DNA from: Geobacter sp. AOG1
GTDB lineage: Bacteria; Desulfobacterota; Desulfuromonadia; Geobacterales; Geobacteraceae
Assembly: GCF_019972315.1 (NCBI RefSeq)
Contig: NZ_BLIZ01000001.1
Coordinates: 3,013,521-3,077,520 of the forward strand
Reading direction: 5' to 3'
Length of the DNA stretch: 64,000 nt
The notes beneath the pieces are model-generated. The model saw only the letters and a list, made by a program, of their open reading frames with translations, was not told where the DNA came from and did not search any database. Shown one piece after another: positions 35,457 through 45,600 of the stretch. Numbering within the stretch: the first letter of the stretch is position 1; each line of letters opens with the position of its first letter. The translations under genes and the position numbers were made by a program.

Positions 35457-36442
35457 AATGCACGCTCCCGACCATGCCTGATGCGGGGATCGGCAACAGC
35501 GTAGGCCAGGTCTGCCAGCAGGTTGCCGAGCAGGGTCAACACGGCACCGATGACCAGCACACCCATGACCAACGGGTAGTCACGGGCCATGACACCATCC
35601 ATGAAAAGCTTACCCATGCCGGGAATGGCGAAGATACTCTCGAAAATGACGCTGCCGCCGATGAGGCCCGGCACCGAAAGGCCAAGAATGGTGATGGCCG
35701 GCAGGAGCGCGTTCCGCAGGGCATGCCGGTAGATGACGACCCGCTCCGGCAGTCCTTTGGCCCGGGCGGTCATGATGTAATCCTGCCCGAGCACCTCGAT
35801 CATGCCGGTCCTCATGTAGCGGGACAGACCGGCCAGGCTGCCGAAGGTCGCAACACTGATGGGTATGACGAGATGTTTTGTCAAATCCCCCACTTGCCAC
35901 CAGAGGCCGTGGACCTCGTACCCAAGGGAGTGGAGGCCGGAGATAGGGAGCCAGCCGAGCTTGACGCCGAAAAGATACATGAGGATGAGACTCAACCAGA
36001 AGAGCGGCGTTGCAAAACCGAGAAAAACAAAGACCGTAGTCCAGCGGTCGAGGGGACCGTCACGATGGGTGGCGGCCATGACACCGATGGGGATGGCAAG
36101 GGCGAATTCAAGGATGAGAACAATCAAGTTGAGGGAGATGGTGACCGGCAGACGCTCCCGTATCTTGGTGATGACGGGACGTCCGTCGGGAGCAAACGAC
36201 CTGCCGAAATCGAGCCGCACTAACCGGGAGACCCACTTGCCGTACTGGACGTGGAGCGGCTTGTCCAACTCGTAAAATTTACGCAGCCGCTCCCGGGCCT
36301 CGGCAGACACCTTGGGGTTCATGGCCACCTGCATCTCCACCGGTTCCCCGGGGGCAAGGTGGATAACCCCGAAGGTGATGATGGTTATGCCGACGAGGAG
36401 CGGAATCATCAGCAGCAGACGTTTGGCAAGGTAGGAGAGCAT
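35453..36442 (-). CDS. Peptide ABC transporter permease, DppB/OppB type
   Basis: 329 residues from the ATG at 36442, whose A is the last base of the binding-protein stop (TGATG). Typical DppB start, [20 protein letters not shown] and HLAPGEPVE. The EAA loop is around [20 protein letters not shown], with [20 protein letters not shown] and RDYPLVMG after it. Six membrane helices are expected. The 36475 start would lengthen it by 11 residues without a better ribosome site. Confidence 0.93.
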   Translation of the reverse strand: MLSYLAKRLLLMIPLLVGITIITFGVIHLAPGEPVEMQVAMNPKVSAEARERLRKFYELDKPLHVQYGKWVSRLVRLDFGRSFAPDGRPVITKIRERLPVTISLNLIVLILEFALAIPIGVMAATHRDGPLDRWTTVFVFLGFATPLFWLSLILMYLFGVKLGWLPISGLHSLGYEVHGLWWQVGDLTKHLVIPISVATFGSLAGLSRYMRTGMIEVLGQDYIMTARAKGLPERVVIYRHALRNALLPAITILGLSVPGLIGGSVIFESIFAIPGMGKLFMDGVMARDYPLVMGVLVIGAVLTLLGNLLADLAYAVADPRIRHGRERAL

Positions 36443-38058
36443 CAGTAGACCTGCTCGTTCTTCGGCACATACCACCTGATAAAATTATGCATGATTCCCG
36501 CCGGTGCCGGCTCTATCCCCCTGAACCGCGCGCTCACTACCGGCAGGGCATCGGGAACATAAAGGAAGGTATAGGGCTGGTCCTCCGCCAGTATCTCCTG
36601 GATGCGGAAGTAACAGCGCCGTCGTTCCTCTTGGTCGAAGGTCCCCCTTCCCCGTTCGATGAGCCGGTCCATTTCCGCATTTTTGTAGCCGACGAAGTTG
36701 AGCTCCTTGGGGCCGGTCTTGCTGGAATGCCAGACGTCGTAAAGGTCTGGATCCTGGCCGATGGTCCACCCAAGAAGGACTGCCTGGAAATCCCCCTTGT
36801 CGATGAAATTCTTGAGGAAGGAAGCCCATTCGATGGTCCTGATCTTGACCTCGATGCCGACCTTCTTCAGCCGCTGTTGGATGATGAGGGCGCACTTCAG
36901 CCGCTGGTCGTTCCCCTGGTTGGTGAGGATGGTGAAGGAAAAAGGTTTGCCGTCCTTCACGAGGATGCCGTCCCCATTCCTCTCGCGCCATCCCGCTTCA
37001 GCCAGGAGAACCCGTGCCCGGGCGGGGTCGTAGGGAAAGTCCTTCACCTTCGGATTGTAGGGCCAGGTTCCCGGCTTGTAGGGGCCGTGGGCCACCTGCC
37101 CCATGCCGAGTTGCACCCCCTGGACGATCTCGTCCTTGTTGATGGCCGACGTGAGGGCCTGCCGGACCCGCCGGTCGCTGAACAGCGGATGGCGGAGGTT
37201 GTACCCCAAATAGGTGTAGGCAGAAGCGGGATAGCGATACTTGTTAAAGCGGGAAAGGAACTCATTCGTGGTAGTCTGCCGCTGGTACTGGACCGGCGTG
37301 AGGCCCATCATATCGAGCCCGCCCGCCTTGAGTTCCATATACATGGTTGCTGTATCGGGGATGATCCGGTAGACATAGCGATCGATGTACGGCCGTCCCT
37401 CGTAATAGTCGTGGTTGGATTCCAGCACGAGCTTCTGGCCGGCAACCCACTCCTTGATGCGGTATGGACCGGTCCCGACCGGTTGGCGGGCCAGTTCGCT
37501 CTTGGTGATATCCTTACCCTCCAGGAGGTGGGCCGGAAGGATCGCCACCCCCCACGATTCCAGGGCCGGAGCAAACGGCTTTGCATAGGTAACCCTGAAC
37601 GTAAAGGGGTCAGGCGCTTCCGCTCGCTTCACCTGTTTGAAATCTTCGGCATAGGCAGTGGGGGTTTTGGGGTCGATGGTGATCCGATAGGTGTAGAGGA
37701 CGTCGCGGGAGGTGAACGGTTGGCCATCGTGCCACTTCACTCCCTTGCGCAGGTGAAAGGTAATGGTCAGCCCGTCGCGGGAAATCTCCCACCTCTCGGC
37801 CAGGTCCCCTTCCAGCTTCAGGTTCTTGTCGTATCTGACCAGGCCGTTGTATATTTCCCCGGCCACATCCCGGGACGCACTGTCGGAGGCCAGCAGGGGG
37901 AGAAGGGTCGAAGGTTCTCCGATGGAACCGACAACGATGGCATCTCCATAGCTGGCTTTGCCGGGTGGTCGAGGGGACGAAGATGCCTGTTTCTCTTCAT
38001 GACAAGCGACCAGGGAAAAGAGAAGCGATACCAGGCAGACCAGCCGGCAGCGATTCAT
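36442..38058 (-). CDS. Peptide-binding lipoprotein of an ABC importer (SBP family 5)
   Basis: 538 residues. Signal and lipobox SLLFSLVAC place it as a lipoprotein facing the periplasm. Family 5 features: [79 protein letters not shown] and a C-terminal [20 protein letters not shown]. Captures oligopeptides or similar solutes for the two permeases that follow. ATGA overlap with the TPR gene. Confidence 0.93.
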   Translation of the reverse strand: MNRCRLVCLVSLLFSLVACHEEKQASSSPRPPGKASYGDAIVVGSIGEPSTLLPLLASDSASRDVAGEIYNGLVRYDKNLKLEGDLAERWEISRDGLTITFHLRKGVKWHDGQPFTSRDVLYTYRITIDPKTPTAYAEDFKQVKRAEAPDPFTFRVTYAKPFAPALESWGVAILPAHLLEGKDITKSELARQPVGTGPYRIKEWVAGQKLVLESNHDYYEGRPYIDRYVYRIIPDTATMYMELKAGGLDMMGLTPVQYQRQTTTNEFLSRFNKYRYPASAYTYLGYNLRHPLFSDRRVRQALTSAINKDEIVQGVQLGMGQVAHGPYKPGTWPYNPKVKDFPYDPARARVLLAEAGWRERNGDGILVKDGKPFSFTILTNQGNDQRLKCALIIQQRLKKVGIEVKIRTIEWASFLKNFIDKGDFQAVLLGWTIGQDPDLYDVWHSSKTGPKELNFVGYKNAEMDRLIERGRGTFDQEERRRCYFRIQEILAEDQPYTFLYVPDALPVVSARFRGIEPAPAGIMHNFIRWYVPKNEQVY

Positions 38059-39770
38059 TTTTCGCCGATCTCCGCCCTGATTTTCCTGATCCGATCCGCC
38101 ACATCCCGACGTTCCGGGTCCAGCTTGAGGGCCTTGCGGTAGAGAGTAAGCGCCTTGCGTATATCATGCCGGGCATAATAGACATCGGCGAGATGCGCAG
38201 TTACGGTGGCATCGTCGTCCACAAGCGTCAACGCCTTCTCCAACTGGTCGATAGCATCATCATACCGCTTGAGCTTGAAGTATACCCACCCCAGACTGTC
38301 GAGGATGAAGCCGTCGTCGGGACGCAGGGTCACCGCTCTGGTCAGGTACTGGAGCGCCTGGTCCAGATTGATCCCGAGTTCGGCATAGGTGTATCCCAGG
38401 TAATTGAGGGCCTGGGCATCATCGGGCACCAGTGTCAAGACCTTCTTCATCCGGGCGATCGACTCTTCCTTCTTCCCCACCTTGTCATAGAGAATCCCGA
38501 GACGAAACTGCAGCCGGGGATCATTCGGAAAGCGGTCTTCCACGTCGATCAGGCGCTTGAGCCCATCCTCTGGCTTGTCGAGGGAATCGTAGTAGCCTGC
38601 TAGATTGAGATAGGTCTCAATCTTGTCCGGGTAAGCCGCTATGAGAGTGTTGAGAACTTCCAGACCACGGGCCGGTTCCCCCCCATCTTTGTAGAGATAG
38701 GCGGTGTGTATCTGGGCATCGATATAGTTGGCGGTATCCCGCGGGATTTTAGCAAATTCGGCGATCGCCTTTTCGTCATCCGCTATCTCCTCGTAGGCAG
38801 ATGCGAGGTAGAAGCGGACCTGATATGCCTCCGGTTCCTTTGCAAGAATGTCATTGAACTCGGCAATGGCTTCATCATATCGTTCCAGCTCCAGATAGAT
38901 CAGACCGATCTTCCGCTGGACGTCCAGTGTGCTTACCCCCGAGTGTTTGATTTTAGAAAGGAGTGCAAGTGCATCCTCCAGGCGCTGCTGCTGGATGTAG
39001 AGCTGTATCAGATGGTGAATGACATTATAATTGAGGGGATTGACCTCCAGAAGCTGTCGGTAGGAGGCAATGGCTTCGCTGTAAAGCCCTTGGGTCTCCT
39101 GGCTGATAGCCATGTCGAGAAGGGCCTGTTCGAAATCCGGTTTTAGCTCGACCGCTTTCCGGTAATAACCGATCGCCTCTTTCGAAAGCTTCATCTGGTC
39201 ATAGGTCTTGCCGAGGTAATAATTACCCAAGGGTGAATCGGGAACTGCCTTGAGAAGTTCCTTGAGGGTCTTTACCGCCTCTTCGTATTCGAACAGTTTC
39301 ACATACACCACCGCCAGTTGAAGGTATACCTCCTCCTTGGCCGGATCGATTTCGATCGCCCGTTTGTAGTGGAGACTCGCCTCCCGGTCCCGCTTCATTC
39401 CGACGAGGATGCTACCGGCCAGAATGTGGGGCTCCGCACTCTGCGGGTCAAGTGTGATCGCTCTCTCGCAGGCATCCAGGGCATCCTGGTAACGGTTCAT
39501 CCTTGAGTACACGGTTGCGATTGCTGTCTGGAGATAAGCCCCCTTCGGGTCGGCTTCCGCGGCAGCAAGCATGAGTGTCAGAGCACCATCCAGATCGCCA
39601 TCCAGGACATGAATACGGGCCAGGGAAAAGATATACATGGCCCGTGAGTCACTGATATTCAGCGTTGTGTGGGGAGAGGAGGCCGAAACATCATCGTTTC
39701 TGATCTGGCCTGCCGCGCAGGCAGACAGTAGTGAGGAAAGAACGAGTGTTGCTAGTAATGCTTTTTTCAT
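38055..39770 (-). CDS. TPR-repeat lipoprotein
   Basis: About 571 residues from the ATG at 39770 (AGGAAGT upstream), with lipobox SSLLSACAAG. From about residue 45 to the C-terminus it is made of consecutive tetratricopeptide repeats, more than a dozen helix pairs (for example DALDACERAITLDPQSAEPH, EAIGYYRKAVELKPDFEQAL, DAIDQLEKALTLVDDDATVT). A protein-interaction scaffold at the membrane. Coupled by ATGA overlap to the peptide-binding lipoprotein, but its partner is unknown. Confidence 0.9.
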   Translation of the reverse strand: MKKALLATLVLSSLLSACAAGQIRNDDVSASSPHTTLNISDSRAMYIFSLARIHVLDGDLDGALTLMLAAAEADPKGAYLQTAIATVYSRMNRYQDALDACERAITLDPQSAEPHILAGSILVGMKRDREASLHYKRAIEIDPAKEEVYLQLAVVYVKLFEYEEAVKTLKELLKAVPDSPLGNYYLGKTYDQMKLSKEAIGYYRKAVELKPDFEQALLDMAISQETQGLYSEAIASYRQLLEVNPLNYNVIHHLIQLYIQQQRLEDALALLSKIKHSGVSTLDVQRKIGLIYLELERYDEAIAEFNDILAKEPEAYQVRFYLASAYEEIADDEKAIAEFAKIPRDTANYIDAQIHTAYLYKDGGEPARGLEVLNTLIAAYPDKIETYLNLAGYYDSLDKPEDGLKRLIDVEDRFPNDPRLQFRLGILYDKVGKKEESIARMKKVLTLVPDDAQALNYLGYTYAELGINLDQALQYLTRAVTLRPDDGFILDSLGWVYFKLKRYDDAIDQLEKALTLVDDDATVTAHLADVYYARHDIRKALTLYRKALKLDPERRDVADRIRKIRAEIGEK

Positions 39771-39858
39771 GTGACTTCCTGATAATGTCAACAGCAGCTG
39801 CTTTTGCTTTTGTAACGGATCGCGAGAACCGTGATTAAATGCCAGCCCCGGGTCTTCT

Positions 39859-40539
39859 TTACGAGGACTGGGAATCCCTCGACCGATCCGGCAGAAGGGT
39901 TTTGAGGACTATAAAGATAGCAGCACAAGCCACCACCAGAAGGATGATACAAAAGGCCGTCAACCTGCGCCGCATGACCACCAGCCCTTTTTGCAATGGT
40001 TCTTCAAAGAGGCCGATATCCAGCGTACCGAGAACTTTCTGTTCGGCGGGGTGGACATGGCAGAGAGCGCTGGAGCAGTCCGGCTCATTGTAGATCGGCG
40101 CCGTTATGGCAAGAACATTCTTCCCCTGTCCGTTCACGTATCGTCTGGCCTGTTCCATGCGCCCCATCATGGTGGCGGCAATCGGCCCGGCATGGCATCC
40201 GATACAACCGGCCGCCTTCTTGTCTACAAAGCGGTTAATCTCCCCGTGCTGAGAAGAAAACGCGATCAACCCTTTTTTATTGAATATCTGCACATGCTCC
40301 ACCCCTTCCTGCTCGCCGATATTGTCGATCATATTACCCAGGGTGACCCTGTCCGACGTGAGCATGGCATAACGGGTGGACTTTATGATAGTGTCTGCCA
40401 ATCTGGTGGCGTAATGTATCGTCTCGTTTATCACATCGGTCTTGATGACCGAGTAGAAAAGAACCGTGCCGACAACAATAATTCCGGCCACGATCAACGC
40501 CATCGTCGCAGTTGTCCTTGCGGCAAAACTTTTAAACAT
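39859..40539 (-). CDS. Periplasmic c-heme sensor protein without output domain
   Basis: 226 residues. TM1 at about 13-32 and TM2 at about 193-213 enclose a periplasmic domain with two heme-attachment motifs: CIGCH (residues 112-116) and the rarer CX4CH (CSSALCH, 155-161). The PAS/Cache-like periplasmic part (GVEHVQIFNKKGLIAFSS, LAITAPIYNEPD) resembles heme-containing sensor kinases and chemoreceptors of Geobacter. After TM2 only about 12 residues remain, so HAMP, kinase or methyl-acceptor modules are absent. It could be a truncated receptor or an independent redox or ligand sensor. Confidence 0.8.
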   Translation of the reverse strand: MFKSFAARTTATMALIVAGIIVVGTVLFYSVIKTDVINETIHYATRLADTIIKSTRYAMLTSDRVTLGNMIDNIGEQEGVEHVQIFNKKGLIAFSSQHGEINRFVDKKAAGCIGCHAGPIAATMMGRMEQARRYVNGQGKNVLAITAPIYNEPDCSSALCHVHPAEQKVLGTLDIGLFEEPLQKGLVVMRRRLTAFCIILLVVACAAIFIVLKTLLPDRSRDSQSS

Positions 40540-40702
40540 AATAAATTCCTTTTAAGACAATGAATTATTACGTTTTACTGTGTCGCAATTTCCCCCTGGC
40601 AGTTGACTGCAAGGCGCAGGGCAAGAACAATCATGGCGGGATGCATAGACAGGTTAACGAACCTTTCACCACTGAAACCGACTTGTTAGCCAATACTTTA
40701 AA

Positions 40703-40731
40703 AAACTAGCATACTTCGCTACAACCGTCAA
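40703..40731 (-). promoter_or_regulatory. Probable sigma-70 promoter of the c-heme sensor to hgcB operon
   Basis: On the minus strand TTGACG (-35) and TAGTTT (-10) are separated by 17 bases, 164 bases upstream of the first gene of the run. The -10 is a modest match. Confidence 0.45.
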
Positions 40732-40820
40732 ACAAATCAGGTGCAATTTAGTTGCTTCTTGCGTACGCAGTCTCTTGTGATACATTTTAATGTAAAATCA
40801 TAGTGTTAAGGAATGTCCAC

Positions 40821-42383
40821 ATGGAACCATGGGTTGTCAGTGCACTACTGAAGACCTCGGCGTATCCTGAACCGACAAGTACAGTTGAGGTACTCCAGAC
40901 CCATGTTTCATTTCTATTCATAACCGACACCCTTGTCTACAAGGTGAAGAAGCCGGTCGACTTCGGCTTTCTGGACTTCACCACCCTGGACCGCCGCCGT
41001 TTCTACTGCGATGAAGAGGTTCGTCTCAACCGCCGCCTCTGCCCCGACATCTACCTGGGAGTGGTGGAAGTTCGCGAAACTAGGGACGGAGCGGCTTTCT
41101 GCGGTGACGGGAAAATTATCGACTACGCGGTGAAGATGAAGCGGCTGCCCGCGGAGCGGATGCTGGACCGGCTTTTGAGAGAAGGCAAGGTCGGCGCCGA
41201 AGATATGCGCAAGATCGCCCTCGCCATTGCCGCATTTCATCAGAACGCCGAGAGAGGGGGGGAGATCGACACCTTTGGCAGCACCGAGGCGATACGGCGC
41301 AACTGGGAGGAAAACTTCCAGCAGACAGCCGAATTCATCACTATTTCACTGGCTAAACAGGACCTGCTGGTGATAAGAGAATGGGTTAACCGGTTTCTCA
41401 CCGACAAGGGGGAACTTTTTGCCGACAGGATCGCAGGGGGGTTCATCAAGGACTGTGACGGCGATATTCATCCGGAAAACATCTGCCTGACCGAGAAGGT
41501 CTGCATCTTCGATTGCATCGAGTTCAACAGCCGCTTCCGGTATGGAGATACCGCGGCGGACATCGCCTTCCTCCTGATGGAACTGGACTTTCACAACAGG
41601 AAGTTCCTCGCCGATATCTTTCTGGAAGCATACGCCGGTGCAACCGGAGACCGGGGAGCCGCGCAGGTTCTGGACTTCTACAAGGTATACCGCGCCTTCG
41701 TCAGAGGGAAGGTAGAGAGCTTCAGGCTTCTCGATCAACAGATAACGGCAGAAGCAAAACAGGAGGCGAGGGGAAAGGCCATCCGCTATTTCCGTCTTGC
41801 CAGGGGGTATATCCTCCGCCAGACGCTACAGCCAACCCTGTTCATCACCTGTGGACTGATGGGAAGTGGCAAAACTGCCCTGGCACGTGAGCTCGCCTTT
41901 GAACTGGGGGTAGAGACGGCCAGTTCGGACACCGTCCGCAAAGAAATCGCCGCCATCCCCCCGCAAGTACACAGGAAAGATGACTACGGCGCGGGGATTT
42001 ACGGCCAGTCATTCAACGAAGCTACCTATTCGGCATTACTGAACAGAGGTGAAAAAGCCCTCAAGAAGGGGCGGAGCGTTGTGATCGACGCAACCTTCCG
42101 CAGAAAGAGCGACCGCTCGTCGTTCCGTGCACTGGCAGAACAGTTCAAGGTCCCCTTCGTCATAATCAGGACCGAATGTCCCGAAACGATTATCCGGCAA
42201 CGGCTCGAGGCACGGGCTGTGAACGGGGAAGAAATTTCGGACGGAAGGTGGGAATTGTTCCATCGGCAACGGGACGAATTCGAAACACCGGATGAAGAAG
42301 AAGGAATGCTCATTGTCGCTGACTGTTCCCGTCCCATCGTGGATGCCGTAGATGAGGTTCTCAAAGGTATGAGGTTACTCTGA
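40821..42383 (+). CDS. APH-like kinase / P-loop ATPase fusion protein
   Basis: About 520 residues from the ATG at 40821 (AAGGAATG upstream). The N-terminal half has aminoglycoside-phosphotransferase-like features: LVYKVKKPVDFGFLDF, and a catalytic-loop-like stretch with CDGDIHPENICL followed by CIFDCIEFNSRFRYGDTAAD. The C-terminal 175 residues form a P-loop kinase with Walker A CGLMGSGKTALARELA and a zeta-toxin or gluconate-kinase-like layout. This fusion is widespread and of unknown substrate. The stop abuts the next ATG directly, so it is co-transcribed with the partner-switch genes. Confidence 0.85.
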   Translation: MEPWVVSALLKTSAYPEPTSTVEVLQTHVSFLFITDTLVYKVKKPVDFGFLDFTTLDRRRFYCDEEVRLNRRLCPDIYLGVVEVRETRDGAAFCGDGKIIDYAVKMKRLPAERMLDRLLREGKVGAEDMRKIALAIAAFHQNAERGGEIDTFGSTEAIRRNWEENFQQTAEFITISLAKQDLLVIREWVNRFLTDKGELFADRIAGGFIKDCDGDIHPENICLTEKVCIFDCIEFNSRFRYGDTAADIAFLLMELDFHNRKFLADIFLEAYAGATGDRGAAQVLDFYKVYRAFVRGKVESFRLLDQQITAEAKQEARGKAIRYFRLARGYILRQTLQPTLFITCGLMGSGKTALARELAFELGVETASSDTVRKEIAAIPPQVHRKDDYGAGIYGQSFNEATYSALLNRGEKALKKGRSVVIDATFRRKSDRSSFRALAEQFKVPFVIIRTECPETIIRQRLEARAVNGEEISDGRWELFHRQRDEFETPDEEEGMLIVADCSRPIVDAVDEVLKGMRLL

Positions 42384-42641
42384 ATGTGGCCAAAACTAAA
42401 ACTATTGATACTGAAACGTCTGCGGCTACGGGAATCATGGGTGATCTTCTTCATCCTGGGAATAATCATGATGAATCACCCCTTTATCACCATCTTCAAC
42501 AAACCGTATCAGGCGTATCATATCCCCCTGCTCTTCATTTACCTCCAGATCGGCTGGCTGGTTTCCATATTCGTCATCTACCTCTACACCAAAGCCATTG
42601 ACCTGCCTGAAGACGAGGACGACAGAGGGGAGCACCATTGA
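42384..42641 (+). CDS. Small two-helix membrane protein
   Basis: 85 residues with two predicted membrane helices (SWVIFFILGIIMMNHPFITI and LLFIYLQIGWLVSIFVIYLY), a basic N-terminus and an acidic C-terminus. Its size and place directly before a sodium:solute-symporter-like gene resemble small accessory subunits that accompany such transporters. It has no gap from the kinase upstream and overlaps the next start (TTGA). Confidence 0.72.
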   Translation: MWPKLKLLILKRLRLRESWVIFFILGIIMMNHPFITIFNKPYQAYHIPLLFIYLQIGWLVSIFVIYLYTKAIDLPEDEDDRGEHH

Positions 42642-45600
42642 TCCTCAGCATTGAACTCGTCGTGGGAGCGGCACTCCTTTACGTGCTGTTGCTCGTCACG
42701 ATTGCCTACTATGCAGACCGGCGGAAAACCCAGGGGAAGAGTATCATCTCTAACCCCTATATCTACGTCCTTTCCATTGCCGTCTATCTTACCACCTGGA
42801 CCTATTACGGCAGCGTTGGGCGGGCAGCCACCACCGGCCTCGATTTCAGCCTCATCTATCTGGGCCCGACACTCACCGCCTTTTCCTGGTGGTTTCTGCT
42901 GCGTAAAATCGTCAGGATCAGCAAAGAAAACAACATAACGTCAATCGCGGACTTCATCAGCTCCCGCTACGGAAAGTCACAGTGGCTGGGCGCTCTAATC
43001 ACCTTCATCGCCATTGTCGGTATCATGCCCTATATCGCCCTTCAGCTCAAGGCGGTATCCTCCACCTTCGACATAATCTGCGGCTATCCCTACATGCAGC
43101 TCCCCTTCCTGCACGGCAACTACCCGTTTTCCATCCACACAAGCTTTTTTGCCGCCCTCTTTTTCAGTATCTTCGGAGTCATTTTCGGCGCCAGACGCCT
43201 GGTTTCGTCGGAACGGCACGAAGGTCTCGTGGCCGCCATCGCAGCCGAGTCCATCCTGAAACTTGTGGCATTCATCAGCGTCGGAATCTACGTCACCTAC
43301 GGACTTTTTGACGGTTTTGGCGACATCTTTTCGCGGATGGCGGTAAAAGGGGAGACACTCGGACACTTGGTCACCTTCGGGGATGCGGGGGAGACCTCCT
43401 ATTCCAACTGGTTCTCCATGATCTGCCTCTCCATGGGGGCCATCATCCTTTTACCGCGGCAGTTCCACATCATGGTCATCGAAAACTCCAGCGAAGAGCA
43501 TATCAAGAAGGCCATGTGGATGTTTCCCGCCTACATGTTCCTCATCAACATGTTCGTGATACCCATAGCACTGGGGGGGATTCTCTATTCCGGCGATATC
43601 CTTGGCGCCGACTATTTCGTTCTTACGTTGCCATTGAAAAGCGGCCATTCATGGCTGGCGCTCATGGCATTCCTCGGTGGATTTTCGGCAGCTGCAGGCA
43701 TGGTCATGGTCGAATCGGTGGCCATCTCCACCATGTTCCTCAATCATCTGCTGATGCCGATCGTGGTCAGGTTCAAGCCGAGAAGCTGGTTTCCCATGAT
43801 GCTCATCAACCTCAAGCGCCTGGGAATTTTCCTCGTGGTCTTCCTCGGCTATACCTACCAGCAGATCGTAGGCGAGACCTACATGCTGGTCAACATCGGC
43901 TTGATCTCCTTTGCCGCCGTCATACAGTTCGCACCGGCGCTTATCGGTGGACTCTACTGGCGGAGGGGAAACAAGTCGGGAGCCATAACCGGCATCTTTC
44001 TTGGATTTGTTGTCTGGTTTTACACGCTGCTGCTCCCTTCCCTGGTGAAGTCCGGCTGGTGGCAGAGTAGCATTCTGGAGAAGGGGCCGTTCGGCATCGG
44101 GATCCTCAAACCGACCGAGCTGTTCGGCCTGAGCGGTTTCGACATCTGGACAAATGCCCTGTTCTGGAGCCTGCTGCTGAACATAGGCGGCTACCTGGCC
44201 TGCTCCATCATCCTGCCGCAGAATGATCGGGAAAAGGAGCAGGTCCGCAAATTCGTTGATGTCTTCACCCTTCACCGTCAGGACGCCCCCTGGGAAGCCA
44301 AGCGTTTTTCCAAACCGGTCACCATCATCCAGTTTGTCAACCTGATGACCAAATTTATCGGTGAACATCAGGCCCACGCATCCATCAGCGAATATCTGGG
44401 AGACCGGGAAATAGACGAAAAGGGAGGGGTGTCGGAATTCGAACTTCCCAATCTCAAACGATTCGTGGAAAAGACCCTCGCCGGTTCAGTGGGAGCCGCC
44501 GCCGCGGGTGCCATCGTGGAGAGCTACCTGTCGGACATAGGTTCCAGGATGGAATCGGTCTACGACATCTACAGCAAGGTCCGGGCAGACCTCAACGAGA
44601 GCAGTGAAAACCTCTTTGTCCGCTTGCGAGCCTCGGAAATCATGAACCGGACCCTCGACCTGCAGATAATCATGGATGACCTGCTGGACCTGGTGCGAAA
44701 AGAGTTCAAGTTCGACCTGGTCATCATACGTCTCCTTGGGGACCATAACCTGCTGGTGGTCAAGAGTTACCGGGGAGAACACATATCCACCATCATCGAC
44801 CGGAGCACATCCCCCGACATAAACACCTATCTCGGTGACGCCCTTCTGGGGAACCGGCCAAGCTTTCTCAACGATACCGAAAACAATGCCAAACCGGAAT
44901 CACGGGAACTGCTGGCTCGTGATGGAATCAAATCCTTCGCCCATATCCCCATAGCACGGGAAGGTGAAGCGCCTCTCGGGGTGCTTTCCGTTTTCTCCCG
45001 TTCCATTATCGGACAGTTTACCCCCCCTTTCCTCAAGCTGCTCACTAGCCTCGCAGGGCAACTGGCCCAGGCGATCAGGATCGATGCGGAGATCCGGGCA
45101 AAGGACAAGGAACGCCTGGAAAAAGAACTGGCACAACTGGAAAACGCCCGGGTACTTCGCGATATGGAGATTGCCAAGCAGATCCAGCTATCGCTCCTCC
45201 CCGACAATCCCCCTGAAATTACAGGGATGCAGTTCGCCTGCCGCTGTATCCCCGCCGCCCATGTGGGAGGAGACTATTACGATTTCTTTCCTAAAGACAA
45301 GTCTATCGACATCGTCATCGCCGACGTTTCCGGCCATAGCGTGGGGGCAGCTCTCATTATGGCGGAGACCCGCACGGTCCTCCGTGCCGAGGTGCGGTCG
45401 AAGAACAGCCCGAGCGAAATCCTCACGGCTCTGAACGACCTGCTCCATGACGATCTGAGTCGTGCCGAACTCTTCATTACCATGTTTTATGTGACATTCG
45501 AAACCACTACTCGTCGCCTTATCTACGCCAATGCGGGACATAACCAGCCGCTTCTCTTTCGCCGGGGTATGCCCTCCTGCCTGGAACTGGATGCGGAAGG

